Shown in pieces: positions 19,396 to 28,957 of a DNA stretch of 64,000 nt (its first letter is position 1; the number at the start of each line of letters is the position of its first letter). The notes beneath the pieces are model-generated. The model saw nothing but the letters and a program-made list of their open reading frames with translations. It was not told the origin of the DNA and made no database searches. This DNA comes from Emcibacteraceae bacterium. Its GTDB lineage: Bacteria; Pseudomonadota; Alphaproteobacteria; Sphingomonadales; Emcibacteraceae. Position numbers and translations under genes: made by a program. The DNA is taken from NCBI GenBank assembly GCA_041396985.1, contig JAWKXO010000001.1, forward strand, positions 434,001-498,000, written 5' to 3'.

Positions 19396-19517
19396 TTAAA
19401 ATGCAAACCTGATGTAGGGGATTACCACCATCAAGTCAAGCGGCTTATTTATGTTTTATCGATAATTCGATTCGCTACTTAAGCCATTGTAGCAATTTAA
19501 GCTTTTTTCCATGATCA

Positions 19518-19593
<76 letters not shown>

Positions 19594-19671
19594 TCAAAAC
19601 CATAAAAAATACACATGTCTTACCAAGTGTGGATGCATATCTACAGTCTCGCTGATGATATGTAAAGCATT

Positions 19672-19709
19672 AAAAAAGCGGTTGATAAAAAAAATTACCA
19701 ACCGCTTTT
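19672..19709 (-). terminator. Rho-independent terminator of hup
   Basis: Inverted repeat AAAAGCGGTTG ... CAACCGCTTTT with a 14-base AT loop. On the minus strand it is followed by a run of six T's. It lies 16 bases past the hup stop codon. Confidence 0.8.
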
Positions 19710-19725
19710 AAAATAAAATAAAAAA

Positions 19726-20001
19726 TTATTTATTCACAGCGTCTTTAAGAGCTTTACCAGCTTTAAACTTAGGCTGTTTTGATGCTGGAATTTTAATTTT
19801 TTCGCCGGTACGTGGGTTACGACCTTCAGAAGCTGCACGTTTTGCAACACTGAAAGTACCAAAACCAACGAAACGCACTTCATCGCCTTTTGCCAATGTA
19901 TTCATGATAGTGTTAAATACACCGTCTACAGCTTGTGCTGCATCAGCTTTAGAAAGACCAGCTGCTTCCGCAACGCTATTAATTAATTCATTTTTGTTCA
20001 T
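19726..20001 (-). CDS. hupB: HU family DNA-binding protein
   Basis: Nucleoid-associated architectural protein that bends DNA as a dimer. 91 residues, the normal HU length. It starts MNKNELINSVAEAAGLSKADA and contains the beta-arm with the prokaryotic histone-like signature GFGTFSVAKRAA...GRNPRTGEKI, including the intercalating Pro of the arm tip (RNPRTG). It sits directly downstream of lon in the conserved alphaproteobacterial order. A near-consensus sigma-70 promoter and a strong terminator flank it, as expected for an abundant single-gene transcript. Confidence 0.96.
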   Translation of the reverse strand: MNKNELINSVAEAAGLSKADAAQAVDGVFNTIMNTLAKGDEVRFVGFGTFSVAKRAASEGRNPRTGEKIKIPASKQPKFKAGKALKDAVNK

Positions 20002-20073
20002 TATCTTCCCCTTAATTAAAAGTCATAATAATTGAGATTAACTTCTTCATCTGATGTGATCGAAAGTTGATGC

Positions 20074-20102
20074 ATCTTAGACGGACAAATTTAATTCGTC
20101 AA
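20074..20102 (-). promoter_or_regulatory. Sigma-70-type promoter of hup
   Basis: On the minus strand, TTGACG (-35, one mismatch from TTGACA), a 17-base spacer and TAAGAT (-10, two mismatches from TATAAT). It lies about 73 bases upstream of the hup ATG, predicting a 5' leader of about 65 bases. The gene's strong ribosome site (aagggga) follows. Confidence 0.65.
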
Positions 20103-20176
20103 AGGGAAAACCTCACAAATCTGCGGTTTTTTGCATAAAGTTTGCTTGACATTGATTACAAAATGTTTTTTGCGAC

Positions 20177-20214
20177 AAAAAAAACACTCTAAGAATACCT
20201 AAGAGTGTTTTTTT
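20177..20214 (-). terminator. Rho-independent terminator of lon
   Basis: Hairpin ACACTCT ... AGAGTGT flanked by eight A's and seven T's. It is usable in either direction, but on the minus strand it lies about 57 bases after the lon stop. It separates lon from the hup promoter. Confidence 0.8.
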
Positions 20215-20270
20215 AATATTAAATTACAACTTTTGAACAGAAAATGGCCTCTAAAAGTGCCATTTAAAAT

Positions 20271-22664
20271 TTAATGATGCATATGATCCGTATAATTGGA
20301 ATCACTTTCACCTTTACCGAGCGCAGTGATTCCCTCTATTTCATCTTCACTAAGTGGGATTAGTGGAGAAGCAAGTGCATTTTCCAGAACCTCATCCACT
20401 TTTGTCATCGGCACAATATTAAGACCTTTCTTCACATTGTCAGGTATCTCTGCCAGATCTTTTTCATTCTCAATCGGGATCAGAACTTTTTTAATACCAC
20501 TGCGATGAGCAGCAAGCAGTTTTTCCTTAAGACCGCCAATCGGCATCACCTTCCCTCGAAGGCTGATCTCACCGGTCATCGCCACATCATGGCGAACAGG
20601 GATACCCGTTAATACGGAGACCAGTGACGTGATCATTGCCACACCGGCCGATGGACCATCTTTTGGTGTCGCTCCTTCAGGCACATGGATATGGATATCA
20701 TTTCGTTCGAATGCATTTGGCTGAATTCCAAACTCTGGCGCCTTTGAGCGGACATAACTGAGAGCCGCTTTTATTGATTCCTGCATCACATCACCAAGTT
20801 TTCCGGTAATGGTCACTTTTCCTTTACCGCGGGAAACAATGGCTTCTATTGAAAGAATGACACCGCCAACTTCTGTCCAGGCCAGACCGGTGGTCACACC
20901 GATCATATCCTGCTGATCAACTTCACCAAAACGGTGTTTTTTAACGCCGGCATATTTTTCAAGATTTTTGACAGTGACCGTAATATTTTTGGCTTTACCC
21001 ATCACAATCTGTTTCGTGGCTTTACGGATCAGATTGGCAATTTCACGCTCAAGATTACGAACTCCGGCTTCACGGGTATAATATCTAATCAGATCCCTCA
21101 AGGCTTTATCAGAAATTGACCATTCATTTTCCTTCAATCCATGATCTTTGATCTGCTTTTTAATCAAATGTCGCTTGGCTATTTCAACCTTCTCATCTTC
21201 GGTATAACCGGAAAGGCGGATAATCTCCATCCGGTCAAGAAGCGGACCAGGCATAGAAAGTGTGTTGGCCGTCGTGATAAACATCACGTCTGACAAATCG
21301 TAATCCACTTCCAGATAGTGGTCATTAAACTTGCTGTTCTGTTCCGGGTCTAGAACTTCAAGAAGTGCAGATGACGGATCACCGCGGAAGTCAGACCCCA
21401 TCTTATCAATCTCATCCAGCAGAAACATTGGGTTACTGCTTCCTGCCTTTTTCATGCTCTGAATAACTTTACCCGGCATTGAACCGATATAGGTTCTTCT
21501 GTGACCACGGATTTCAGCTTCATCACGAACACCGCCCACTGAAAAACGCACATATTCACGTCCGGTTGCTTTAGCAATGGATTTTCCAAGCGATGTTTTA
21601 CCAACACCTGGAGGACCGACAAGACAAAGAATTGGACCTTTAATTTTTTTCGTACGGGATTGAACAGCCAGATATTCAAGGATACGTTCCTTAACTTTAT
21701 GAAGGCCATAATGATCTTCGTTAAGAATTTTCTCTGCTGCTGCAATATCATTTTTAATCGGACGTTTTTTATTCCACGGAATAGAAAGTATCCAGTCCAG
21801 ATAATTTCTGACCACTGCAGATTCTGCCGACATCGGGCTCATAGATTTAAGTTTCTTAAGCTCAGCCTGGGCTTTTTCCCTTGCTTCTTTAGAAAGCTTT
21901 GTCTTTTTAATTCTGGCTTCAATTTCTGAAACCTCATCTTTACCGTCTTCGGTTTCACCAAGCTCTTTCTGAATGGCTTTTAGCTGCTCATTCAAATAAT
22001 ATTCCTTCTGTGTTTTTTCCATCTGGCTCTTTACGCGTCGACGGATTTTCTTTTCCACCTGCATAACGCCAATTTCACTTTCCATAACGGAATATATTTT
22101 CTCAAGACGGCTGACAATACTGCGATCTTCCAGAAGTTGCTGCTTATCTGAAATTTTAAGGCTCAAATGGGACGCGACAACATCAGAAAGCTTGCCTTCA
22201 TCTTCAATCTGGCTGGTTGTTTCAAGAACCTCTGCCGGAATTTTTTTATTCAGCTTTACATATTGATCAAATTTCTCAATGACGGAACGGCTTAACGCTT
22301 CGAGTTCATCATCTGCAACATCTTCGGCTTTCACAACCTCTGTTTCCGCCTCAAAAAATTCATTCGTACCGGCAAAGCCTGTTATCTTTACACGTTCAAC
22401 ACCTTCCACCAGAACTTTAACTGTACCATCAGGCAGTTTTAATAATTGCAGTACTGTTGCCAGTGTTCCTATACGGTAAATGTCATCCACATCCGGCTCA
22501 TCAAGATTTGCGTCTTTCTGCGCAACCAGAAGGATTTTCTTTTCAGAATTCATCACCTGTTCAAGTGCCTTAACCGATTTCTCGCGGCCAACGAAAAGCG
22601 GCACGATCATATACGGAAATACGACAATATCTCTAAGTGGTAATACTGGATATGTTTTGCTCAT
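20271..22664 (-). CDS. lon: ATP-dependent protease Lon
   Basis: Cytoplasmic AAA+ serine protease that degrades misfolded and regulatory proteins. 797 residues, the standard LonA layout. The N-terminal substrate domain starts YPVLPLRDIVVFPYMIVPL, the Walker A is GPPGVGKTS near residue 350, and Walker B is MFLLDEIDKMG. The C-terminal peptidase domain has the catalytic Ser in PKDGPSAGVAM and the Lys in KLGGLKEK-like GGLKEKLLAA. It ends with an acidic/His-containing tail (DSNYTDHMHH). The gene is preceded by clpX and followed by its own terminator. A heat-shock-like promoter lies upstream. Confidence 0.97.
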   Translation of the reverse strand: MSKTYPVLPLRDIVVFPYMIVPLFVGREKSVKALEQVMNSEKKILLVAQKDANLDEPDVDDIYRIGTLATVLQLLKLPDGTVKVLVEGVERVKITGFAGTNEFFEAETEVVKAEDVADDELEALSRSVIEKFDQYVKLNKKIPAEVLETTSQIEDEGKLSDVVASHLSLKISDKQQLLEDRSIVSRLEKIYSVMESEIGVMQVEKKIRRRVKSQMEKTQKEYYLNEQLKAIQKELGETEDGKDEVSEIEARIKKTKLSKEAREKAQAELKKLKSMSPMSAESAVVRNYLDWILSIPWNKKRPIKNDIAAAEKILNEDHYGLHKVKERILEYLAVQSRTKKIKGPILCLVGPPGVGKTSLGKSIAKATGREYVRFSVGGVRDEAEIRGHRRTYIGSMPGKVIQSMKKAGSSNPMFLLDEIDKMGSDFRGDPSSALLEVLDPEQNSKFNDHYLEVDYDLSDVMFITTANTLSMPGPLLDRMEIIRLSGYTEDEKVEIAKRHLIKKQIKDHGLKENEWSISDKALRDLIRYYTREAGVRNLEREIANLIRKATKQIVMGKAKNITVTVKNLEKYAGVKKHRFGEVDQQDMIGVTTGLAWTEVGGVILSIEAIVSRGKGKVTITGKLGDVMQESIKAALSYVRSKAPEFGIQPNAFERNDIHIHVPEGATPKDGPSAGVAMITSLVSVLTGIPVRHDVAMTGEISLRGKVMPIGGLKEKLLAAHRSGIKKVLIPIENEKDLAEIPDNVKKGLNIVPMTKVDEVLENALASPLIPLSEDEIEGITALGKGESDSNYTDHMHH

Positions 22665-22709
22665 TGGGCATCCAAATCATTTCTAAATTAACTAACTTAT
22701 ATCAGACTT

Positions 22710-22734
22710 AATATGCCAGTATGACAAATTCAAG
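22710..22734 (-). promoter_or_regulatory. Possible heat-shock (sigma-32) promoter of lon
   Basis: On the minus strand CTTGAA, 13 bases, then CATATT, about 46 bases upstream of the lon start. CTTGAA is the sigma-32 -35 core. The -10 is only partly like CCCCATNT. The lon gene is a known sigma-32 target in proteobacteria, which raises the likelihood. Confidence 0.4.
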
Positions 22735-22757
22735 GCCGGGCGAAAATAAAACTGGAA

Positions 22758-24026
22758 TTAGGCCCCGGCCCCGGCTTCATCCTGTTTTTTATCAGCATAA
22801 ATGTAAAGTGGCTGTGCATTTCCGGAAACAACTTCACCGTTAATGACCACTTCACGTACGCCTTCCATGCTCGGAAGTTCAAACATGGTATCAAGAAGAA
22901 TATCTTCCATAATTGAGCGAAGACCACGAGCCCCTGTTTTTCTTTTAATTGCTCTTTTGGCAATTGCAAGTAACGCATCATCGGTGAAACGAAGCTCAAC
23001 ATCTTCCATAGCGAAGAGACGCTGATATTGTTTAACCAGAGCATTTTTAGGCAGGCTGAGAATTTCCACCAATGCTTCCTCGTCAAGGTCTGTAAGCGTA
23101 GCAAGAACAGGTAGTCGACCGATAAATTCAGGGATCAGGCCGAATTTCACCAGGTCCTCAGGTTCTGCCTGCATAAGAAGTGCGCCAACGGATTTTTCAT
23201 CTTCACTGGAAACATTGGCACCAAAACCGATTGATTTGGATTCATTTCTGTTGGCAATTAATTTATCCAGGCCGGCAAAGGCACCACCACAGATAAAGAG
23301 AATATTTGTTGTATCAACCTGCAGAAATTCCTGCTGCGGGTGTTTTCGACCACCTTGTGGCGGGACACTGGCAACAGTACCTTCCATAATTTTTAGTAGT
23401 GCCTGCTGAACACCCTCACCTGACACATCACGGGTAATAGACGGATTGTCTGATTTACGGCTGATTTTGTCAACCTCATCAATATAGACAATACCGCGCT
23501 GCGCACGTTCCACATTATAATCGGATGCCTGAAGCAGTTTCAAAATGATATTTTCAACATCCTCACCAACATAACCCGCTTCTGTCAGGGCAGTAGCATC
23601 GGCCATTGTGAAAGGAACATCAAGTATTCTGGCCAGTGTTTGTGCAAGAAGCGTTTTACCGCAACCTGTTGGCCCAACAAGGAGAATATTTGATTTGGAA
23701 AGCTCAATTTCATCATTTTTCTGAGCATGGTTGAGACGTTTGTAGTGATTGTGAACAGCAACTGATAATACTTTTTTGGCAAGATCCTGACCAATAACAT
23801 AATCTTCAAGTACTTTTCTAATATCGGCCGGTGACGGCACTCCTGAATCTGACTTCGTGATAGATGCCTGTCCTTCTTCACGAATGATATCCATGCAAAG
23901 CTCAACACATTCATCACAGATAAAAACGGTTGGTCCCGCGATTAATTTTTTTACTTCATGCTGGCTTTTACCGCAAAATGAACAAAAGAGGGTGCTTTTG
24001 CTGTCACCAGTTTTCGATTTAGACAT
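22758..24026 (-). CDS. clpX: ATP-dependent Clp protease ATP-binding subunit ClpX
   Basis: AAA+ unfoldase that feeds substrates into ClpP; in alphaproteobacteria the ClpXP protease also degrades cell-cycle regulators such as CtrA. 422 residues. The N-terminal zinc domain has CSFCGKSQHEV and CDECVELC. The Walker A is GPTGCGKTLLA near residue 117, Walker B is IVYIDEVDKI, and the pore loop GYVGEDVENI is present. The C terminus is Ala/Gly-rich. It lies between clpP and lon, all in the same direction. Confidence 0.97.
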   Translation of the reverse strand: MSKSKTGDSKSTLFCSFCGKSQHEVKKLIAGPTVFICDECVELCMDIIREEGQASITKSDSGVPSPADIRKVLEDYVIGQDLAKKVLSVAVHNHYKRLNHAQKNDEIELSKSNILLVGPTGCGKTLLAQTLARILDVPFTMADATALTEAGYVGEDVENIILKLLQASDYNVERAQRGIVYIDEVDKISRKSDNPSITRDVSGEGVQQALLKIMEGTVASVPPQGGRKHPQQEFLQVDTTNILFICGGAFAGLDKLIANRNESKSIGFGANVSSEDEKSVGALLMQAEPEDLVKFGLIPEFIGRLPVLATLTDLDEEALVEILSLPKNALVKQYQRLFAMEDVELRFTDDALLAIAKRAIKRKTGARGLRSIMEDILLDTMFELPSMEGVREVVINGEVVSGNAQPLYIYADKKQDEAGAGA

Positions 24027-24191
24027 ATGGTCAAATTTCCTAAAGTTTATTCTTTAAATACGCGTCCACAGATACTCCAACTTAAAATATTATGAGGAAA
24101 TATCAATATTAAAAATATTTATATTACAAAATGTGGAAACAATTAATTAACAACATGAAAAAATGTAAGTTTTTTTCAATTTTGCCATAAA

Positions 24192-24824
24192 CTATTTATC
24201 ATCATCCGAATTAAAAGGACGTTTTTCGTATATTTCGTCAATTAAACCAAATTTTTTCGCGTCTGCAGGGGACATAAAATTATCCCGGTCCATTGCCTTT
24301 TCAATATCTGCAATTTTTTGCCCTGTATGATTTACATAAATCTGATTGAGGCGTTTTCTTAAGTCGAGGATTTCTTTTGCCTGTATTTCAATATCAGTGG
24401 CCTGCCCCTGTGCCCCACCAGATGGCTGGTGAATCATAATACGACTGTTTGGAAGTGAAAAACGTTGACCGGGCTCACCCGCGGCAAGAAGCAACGATCC
24501 CATGGAACAAGCCTGACCGATACAAATCGTTGTCACTTTCGGGCGAATATATTGCATTGTATCGTAAATACCGAGACCTGAAGTCACTATTCCCCCAGGT
24601 GAATTAATATAAAAGGCGATATCCTTTTTTGGATTTTCTGCTTCAAGAAACAGTAATTGTGCAGTAATCAGTGCGGAAACACTGTCATTTACCTGTCCTG
24701 TCAGAAAAATAATACGCTCTTTTAAAAGCCGTGAGAAAATATCAAATGAACGCTCCCCCCTGCTCGTTTGCTCAATAACCATCGGAACCAGGTTGTTCAT
24801 CGTCGTATCGATTATATCGTTCAT
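24192..24824 (-). CDS. clpP: ATP-dependent Clp protease proteolytic subunit
   Basis: Serine peptidase forming the two-ring chamber used by ClpX (and ClpA). 210 residues. The catalytic Ser lies in GQACSMGSLLLAAG, the His in RIMIHQPSGGAQG and the Asp further on. The start MNDIIDTTMNNLVPMVIEQT gives the short N-terminal leader that is normally removed by self-processing before the VPMVIEQT mature end. It follows tig by 72 bases. Confidence 0.97.
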   Translation of the reverse strand: MNDIIDTTMNNLVPMVIEQTSRGERSFDIFSRLLKERIIFLTGQVNDSVSALITAQLLFLEAENPKKDIAFYINSPGGIVTSGLGIYDTMQYIRPKVTTICIGQACSMGSLLLAAGEPGQRFSLPNSRIMIHQPSGGAQGQATDIEIQAKEILDLRKRLNQIYVNHTGQKIADIEKAMDRDNFMSPADAKKFGLIDEIYEKRPFNSDDDK

Positions 24825-24896
24825 TTAAGCTATCCTTTATTAATTAATAATCTGTTTGAGAGACATTACACTGAAACTCTCATCAAAATATTAATT

Positions 24897-26429
24897 TTAT
24901 TTATTTTTGTCAGCTTTTTTTGTTGCAGCTTTTTTAGGGGCTTCCTTTTTGGCTGCTGGCTTCTTGGCAGGGGCTTTTTTTGGCTCTGCCTTTTTTACTT
25001 CAGCCTTCTTGGGTGCTTCCTTTTTGGCTACCGGCTTTTTAGCCGCTGGTTTCTTTTTTGATGCTTTTTTCTTTGGTGCATCGTCATCTTCTGCTTCAAG
25101 AATGGCGATCATTTCCTCTGAAGAAACTTTCTTCTCAGTAATATTTGCCAGCTCAAGAATGAAATCAACAACCTTTTCTTCATAAAGCGGGGCTTTCATC
25201 TGCGCCATTGCATTAGGATCTTTTTGGAAATACTCGAACACCTGCTGTTCCTGTCCAGGATACTTACGGGCTTCCGCAGAAATCGCCCGAGTGAGTTCAT
25301 CCTGACCGACCTGAATATTGTTTTTGCTTCCAATTTCAGAAAGCAGAAGGCCAAGACGCACACGACGAAGGGCAATAGCTTCATATTCTTCTTTAACTTC
25401 ATCTGTTGGCTCTTCAACATCTTCCGGCTTTGCTTCCGGATTTTCAGCAAGAAGCTGACGATGGGAATCCATTTTTATCTGTTGCATGATTTGCTGATTT
25501 TCCATTTCCAGCATATTTTCAGGCACTTCGAAATCAACTTCATCAGCAAGGGCATCAAGAAGTGCTCGTTTTATATGCGTGCGGCTTAATCCTGCATGCT
25601 CATTTTCTATTTGCTTTTCAACAGCTTCTTTAAGACCAGCCAGATCTGCAAGTCCAAGACGTTTGGCAAGCTCGTCATCCACTTTTACTTCAGCGGGCTT
25701 TTGAACTTCATTTACGGTAACTTTGAATAATGCCTCTTTTCCTGCAAGATGCTCGGCCTGATATTTTTCAGGAAAGGTGACCACAACATCTTTTTTATCT
25801 CCGGCTTTTGTACCGATAAGCTGCTCTTCATAACCAGGGATAAATGTATTTGACCCCAGAACGAGCTGCGCGCCTTCAGCTGCGCCGCCTTCAAACTCAA
25901 CACCATCTACGGAGCCGACATAATCGATTATGACTGCGTCGCCATTCTCTGCCTTATGGGTTTTTGGTGCTTTTTTATAATCTTTCTGACCAGAAGCGAT
26001 ATTTTTAATAGCGTCATCAACTTGCTTTTTATCAACTTTTACAGTCAAACGTTCGAGTTTAATTTTTTCCAGATTTGGAATTGCAAATTCAGGAATTACT
26101 TCAAGTTCAATTTTATAGACAAGATCTTTACCATCATCAAAGGAAACCACTTCAATTCTTGGCTGCGTTGCCGGACGATCGCCTTTTTTCTCCAGAACTT
26201 CTGCAGAGGTTTCATTAATGGTTTCTTCCAGAATTTTTCCAAGAAGGTTTTTACCATGAAGTTTTTTGAGAAGTGATACTGGGGCTTTTCCTGGTCTAAA
26301 GCCTGGCATTTTCACAGACTTCTGGGCTTCTTTTATTTCGGCATCAACTTTGGCGTCAATTTCCGCAGCCGATATCACAACTTCATATTCCCGTTTAAGA
26401 CCGTTTTTTTCTTTATCAGTAATCTTCAT
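24897..26429 (-). CDS. tig: Trigger factor with a long Lys/Ala-rich C-terminal tail
   Basis: Ribosome-bound chaperone and peptidyl-prolyl isomerase acting at the tunnel exit. The N-terminal ribosome-binding domain has the signature GFRPGKAP near residue 44. The FKBP-type isomerase domain spans about 160-245 (GDAVIIDYVGSVDGVEFEGG), followed by the chaperone arms. The odd part is the last 60 residues (451-510), made of AKKP, PKKA and AKKE units with 26 Lys and 16 Ala. The usual length is 430-450 residues, and here the total is 510. The tail is presumably disordered and could add RNA or ribosome affinity (inference). The gene stands first in the tig-clpP-clpX-lon run. Confidence 0.95.
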   Translation of the reverse strand: MKITDKEKNGLKREYEVVISAAEIDAKVDAEIKEAQKSVKMPGFRPGKAPVSLLKKLHGKNLLGKILEETINETSAEVLEKKGDRPATQPRIEVVSFDDGKDLVYKIELEVIPEFAIPNLEKIKLERLTVKVDKKQVDDAIKNIASGQKDYKKAPKTHKAENGDAVIIDYVGSVDGVEFEGGAAEGAQLVLGSNTFIPGYEEQLIGTKAGDKKDVVVTFPEKYQAEHLAGKEALFKVTVNEVQKPAEVKVDDELAKRLGLADLAGLKEAVEKQIENEHAGLSRTHIKRALLDALADEVDFEVPENMLEMENQQIMQQIKMDSHRQLLAENPEAKPEDVEEPTDEVKEEYEAIALRRVRLGLLLSEIGSKNNIQVGQDELTRAISAEARKYPGQEQQVFEYFQKDPNAMAQMKAPLYEEKVVDFILELANITEKKVSSEEMIAILEAEDDDAPKKKASKKKPAAKKPVAKKEAPKKAEVKKAEPKKAPAKKPAAKKEAPKKAATKKADKNK

Positions 26430-26508
26430 GGACCAACCGTTCTAATAATAAAGGGACCTTGCAATTACTCACAAAGTCCTTGTTACCTCATTTAATGCTG
26501 TGAATTTT

Positions 26509-26593
26509 TGGTGCGGGTGGAGGGACTTGAACCCCCACGCCGTTAGACACTAGAACCTAAATCTAGCGCGTCTACCAATTTCGCCACACCCGC
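26509..26593 (-). tRNA. tRNA-Leu (TAG)
   Basis: 85 bases with encoded CCA and a class II variable arm (TGTCTAACGGCGT). The acceptor stem GCGGGTG pairs with CACCCGC. The anticodon arm CTAGA-TTTAGGT-TCTAG gives anticodon TAG. It lies about 80 bases upstream of tig in the same direction. Confidence 0.95.
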
Positions 26594-26671
26594 TATACGC
26601 GACCAAAAATGTCACAATTGCTTGCTGAAACGCATTTATAGACAAATATAAATAAAACGCCACAGAAAAAT

Positions 26672-28198
26672 TCAAATTTTTTCAAAAAACTTAGTTTTCA
26701 CACTCTTGACTGAAAAATTGTTATCCAGAGCCCTTAAAACTAATGGAATAAGCTTCTCCATATCTTCTGAAATCAATCCCCTGCCATATTCATTGGCGCA
26801 TTGCCCATGAAGCCATACCGATGCACAGGCCGCCTCAAATCCATTCATATTCTGTGCCACCAAGCCCGTTACAATTCCGGACAGCACATCTCCTGAGCCA
26901 GCAGTCGCCAGTGTCGGCGGTGCATCTGCAGAAATAACAACCTGCCCTTCCGGTGACGCGATGACTGTGTCCGCTCCTTTATAGATTATGACCGCACCGG
27001 AAAGCTTTGCGGCACTTAGCGCTGCAGTAATTTTATCAAGCTTTTTAAGATAAGGAAAAATTCTTGCAAATTCACCGGCATGTGGCGTTAGGACACACTG
27101 CCTCGTGGCAGTTTCCTTTATCGCTTCATATAAAACACGCGGGTCATCTTCAAATACTGTAAGGGCATCGGCATCAAGCACAGCATTTTTACCCGCCTTA
27201 AGTATATTCAAAACATCATCACGGGTCTGCTTTGTTATTCCTGCAGCCGGCCCTATACACCATGTGTTTAAGCGATGATCTTTTAAATCAGTGGTAATTT
27301 CCTCTCTTCTTCTAATCATGACGGATGTCAGATGAGACGCATGAGCCATTAATGCATCATCGGGGCTACTGACGCTCACCAGCCCGGCACCGGACCTGAG
27401 TGCTGCCATAGCCGCCAGGCGGCTGGCCCCAGTATGGGTTAAATCCCCGCTAACGACAATGGCATGTCCTTTATTATATTTGTGAATATCAAGTTCGAAA
27501 TCAGGCATTTTGTCAATCCAGCATTCGGGCGAATTGATAAATATGCCCGGTTCAACCTGTTGAACTATACGATCCGAAATTCCGATATCCGCAATGATTA
27601 TTTTTCCGCAATATTTTTTTGACGGAAATAATAAATGCGCCGGTTTCATTCGGCAGAAAGTAACAGTAAAATCAGCCCTAATTGCAGAGCCAAGAATTTC
27701 GCCAGTATCACCTTTAATCCCGCTTGGAATATCTACAGCAATTTTAAGGGCATTGGCCAAATTAGCCTTATCAACAGTTTCTCTTACTTTATCAGAAAGC
27801 TCTCTTGATAATCCTGTGCCAAAAATGGCATCAACAATAACATCCTGATCTGTAAACCTGGCTTCATTTAAAGGTAAAATTTCACCATTCCACAGCTTTG
27901 CCATATAATAGGCATCACCCTGCAAACTTTCGACCGATCCTAAAAGGGCAACCGTCACTTTCCAACCAGCATCCAGTAAATGCCTGGCAATAACGAAACC
28001 ATCCCCCCCATTATTCCCTGGACCGCATAAAATAAGCGCTTTATTGCCAGAGCTGTTTTTCAATATTTCCCGAGTGACTGAAAGTCCTGCCGCTTCCATA
28101 AGATCGGCACCACCGCGACCTTGTTTTCCAAGTTCAGCTATAGCAAACTGATCGGCTTGGCTCATCTGGGCAGTGGTTAATATACATTCTTTTTTCAT
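26672..28198 (-). CDS. nnr: Bifunctional NAD(P)HX epimerase / ADP-dependent NAD(P)HX dehydratase
   Basis: Repairs hydrated NADH and NADPH. The N-terminal YjeF_N domain (about residues 1-215) epimerises NAD(P)HX and shows CGPGNNGGDGFVIARHL and DAIFGTGLSREL. The C-terminal YjeF_C ribokinase-like domain (about 230-495) dehydrates the S form with ADP and carries KGHAIVVSGD, VLTPHAGEFARIF and ATAGSGDVLSGIVTGL. 508 residues is normal for the fusion. It lies upstream of tRNA-Leu with 78 bases between. Confidence 0.94.
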   Translation of the reverse strand: MKKECILTTAQMSQADQFAIAELGKQGRGGADLMEAAGLSVTREILKNSSGNKALILCGPGNNGGDGFVIARHLLDAGWKVTVALLGSVESLQGDAYYMAKLWNGEILPLNEARFTDQDVIVDAIFGTGLSRELSDKVRETVDKANLANALKIAVDIPSGIKGDTGEILGSAIRADFTVTFCRMKPAHLLFPSKKYCGKIIIADIGISDRIVQQVEPGIFINSPECWIDKMPDFELDIHKYNKGHAIVVSGDLTHTGASRLAAMAALRSGAGLVSVSSPDDALMAHASHLTSVMIRRREEITTDLKDHRLNTWCIGPAAGITKQTRDDVLNILKAGKNAVLDADALTVFEDDPRVLYEAIKETATRQCVLTPHAGEFARIFPYLKKLDKITAALSAAKLSGAVIIYKGADTVIASPEGQVVISADAPPTLATAGSGDVLSGIVTGLVAQNMNGFEAACASVWLHGQCANEYGRGLISEDMEKLIPLVLRALDNNFSVKSVKTKFFEKI

Positions 28199-28367
28199 TT
28201 GTCATTTTTAGCATCAAAAGATGGCAATTGAAAGAGACAATAAATTAGCACCAATATCGATAAAAGATACAATATATCATAATGTTAACCAGAATTGTTT
28301 CCTAAAAAAAATTTACAAATTCTTACACTTATGTTACGGTAATAGTAATAATAACGGGGGTATGGGT

Positions 28368-28925
28368 ATGAGCGAACAATCAATCAGGTTAATAGACTTC
28401 GGCAATGCCGTCGGCTCACTTGAGTTTTTTGAAAAAAGACAAAAAATAGTCAGTCATTTTTTTTGCGTCGGGCAACATCTTGAAAAAAATATCGGGGCTT
28501 TATCTGACTTCTACACAAAGTGGGAAAATGCCTGCCCGGAAAATAAGCTGGCATCATGGGATAACAAACTATCCGATATCCTTTATGACTGGCATGACAG
28601 AATGCGGCTGACCAATATAAGAAGCAAAATCAAAAATTTAAAATCCAGAAGAAGGAGCCCTCCGCGCCCCTCTGTCGACGGAAATCAATATTTTTTGCAG
28701 CATTTGGTTAACAATAAACAGAGAAATTCTGAAAAAATATCAAATGACAATGAGAATAATTACTATAACTATTTATCGTATTTATGTAATCATCACTATG
28801 CCATAAATATTGCCATGCCGACCAATTATAGTAAGGTAAGCAAACCTCTATTATTTTTGAGTTTACCCCTTGCTGAAAACGGCATAGATGTCACCCATAT
28901 ATTATCCGCCGTAAATCCGCTTTGA
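28368..28925 (+). CDS. Hypothetical protein, possibly PAS_5-like (185 aa)
   Basis: I do not recognise it with confidence. It is a soluble, charged protein with no signal peptide or membrane segment. The stretch ALSDFYTKWENACPENKL near residue 47 and the C-terminal end LLFLSLPLAENGIDVTHIL resemble the two ends of the alphaproteobacterial PAS_5 sensory family, but the middle is basic and unlike it (KNLKSRRRSPPRPS). I chose the ATG at 28368 because GGGGG lies seven bases before it. The frame is open further upstream, to 28221. It is divergent from nnr. Two TTACA sequences and a TTACG at 10-11 base spacing lie just upstream. Confidence 0.5.
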   Translation: MSEQSIRLIDFGNAVGSLEFFEKRQKIVSHFFCVGQHLEKNIGALSDFYTKWENACPENKLASWDNKLSDILYDWHDRMRLTNIRSKIKNLKSRRRSPPRPSVDGNQYFLQHLVNNKQRNSEKISNDNENNYYNYLSYLCNHHYAINIAMPTNYSKVSKPLLFLSLPLAENGIDVTHILSAVNPL

Positions 28926-28957
28926 TATTTTGGTTCTATTTTTGACGTGAAGAAAAA

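Noticed and set aside
24907..25185. A plus-strand frame coding a repetitive Phe/Ala/Gly hydrophobic protein
   Set aside because: It is the reverse reading of the Lys/Ala tail of trigger factor. Lys codons read backwards give Phe, so it is an artefact.
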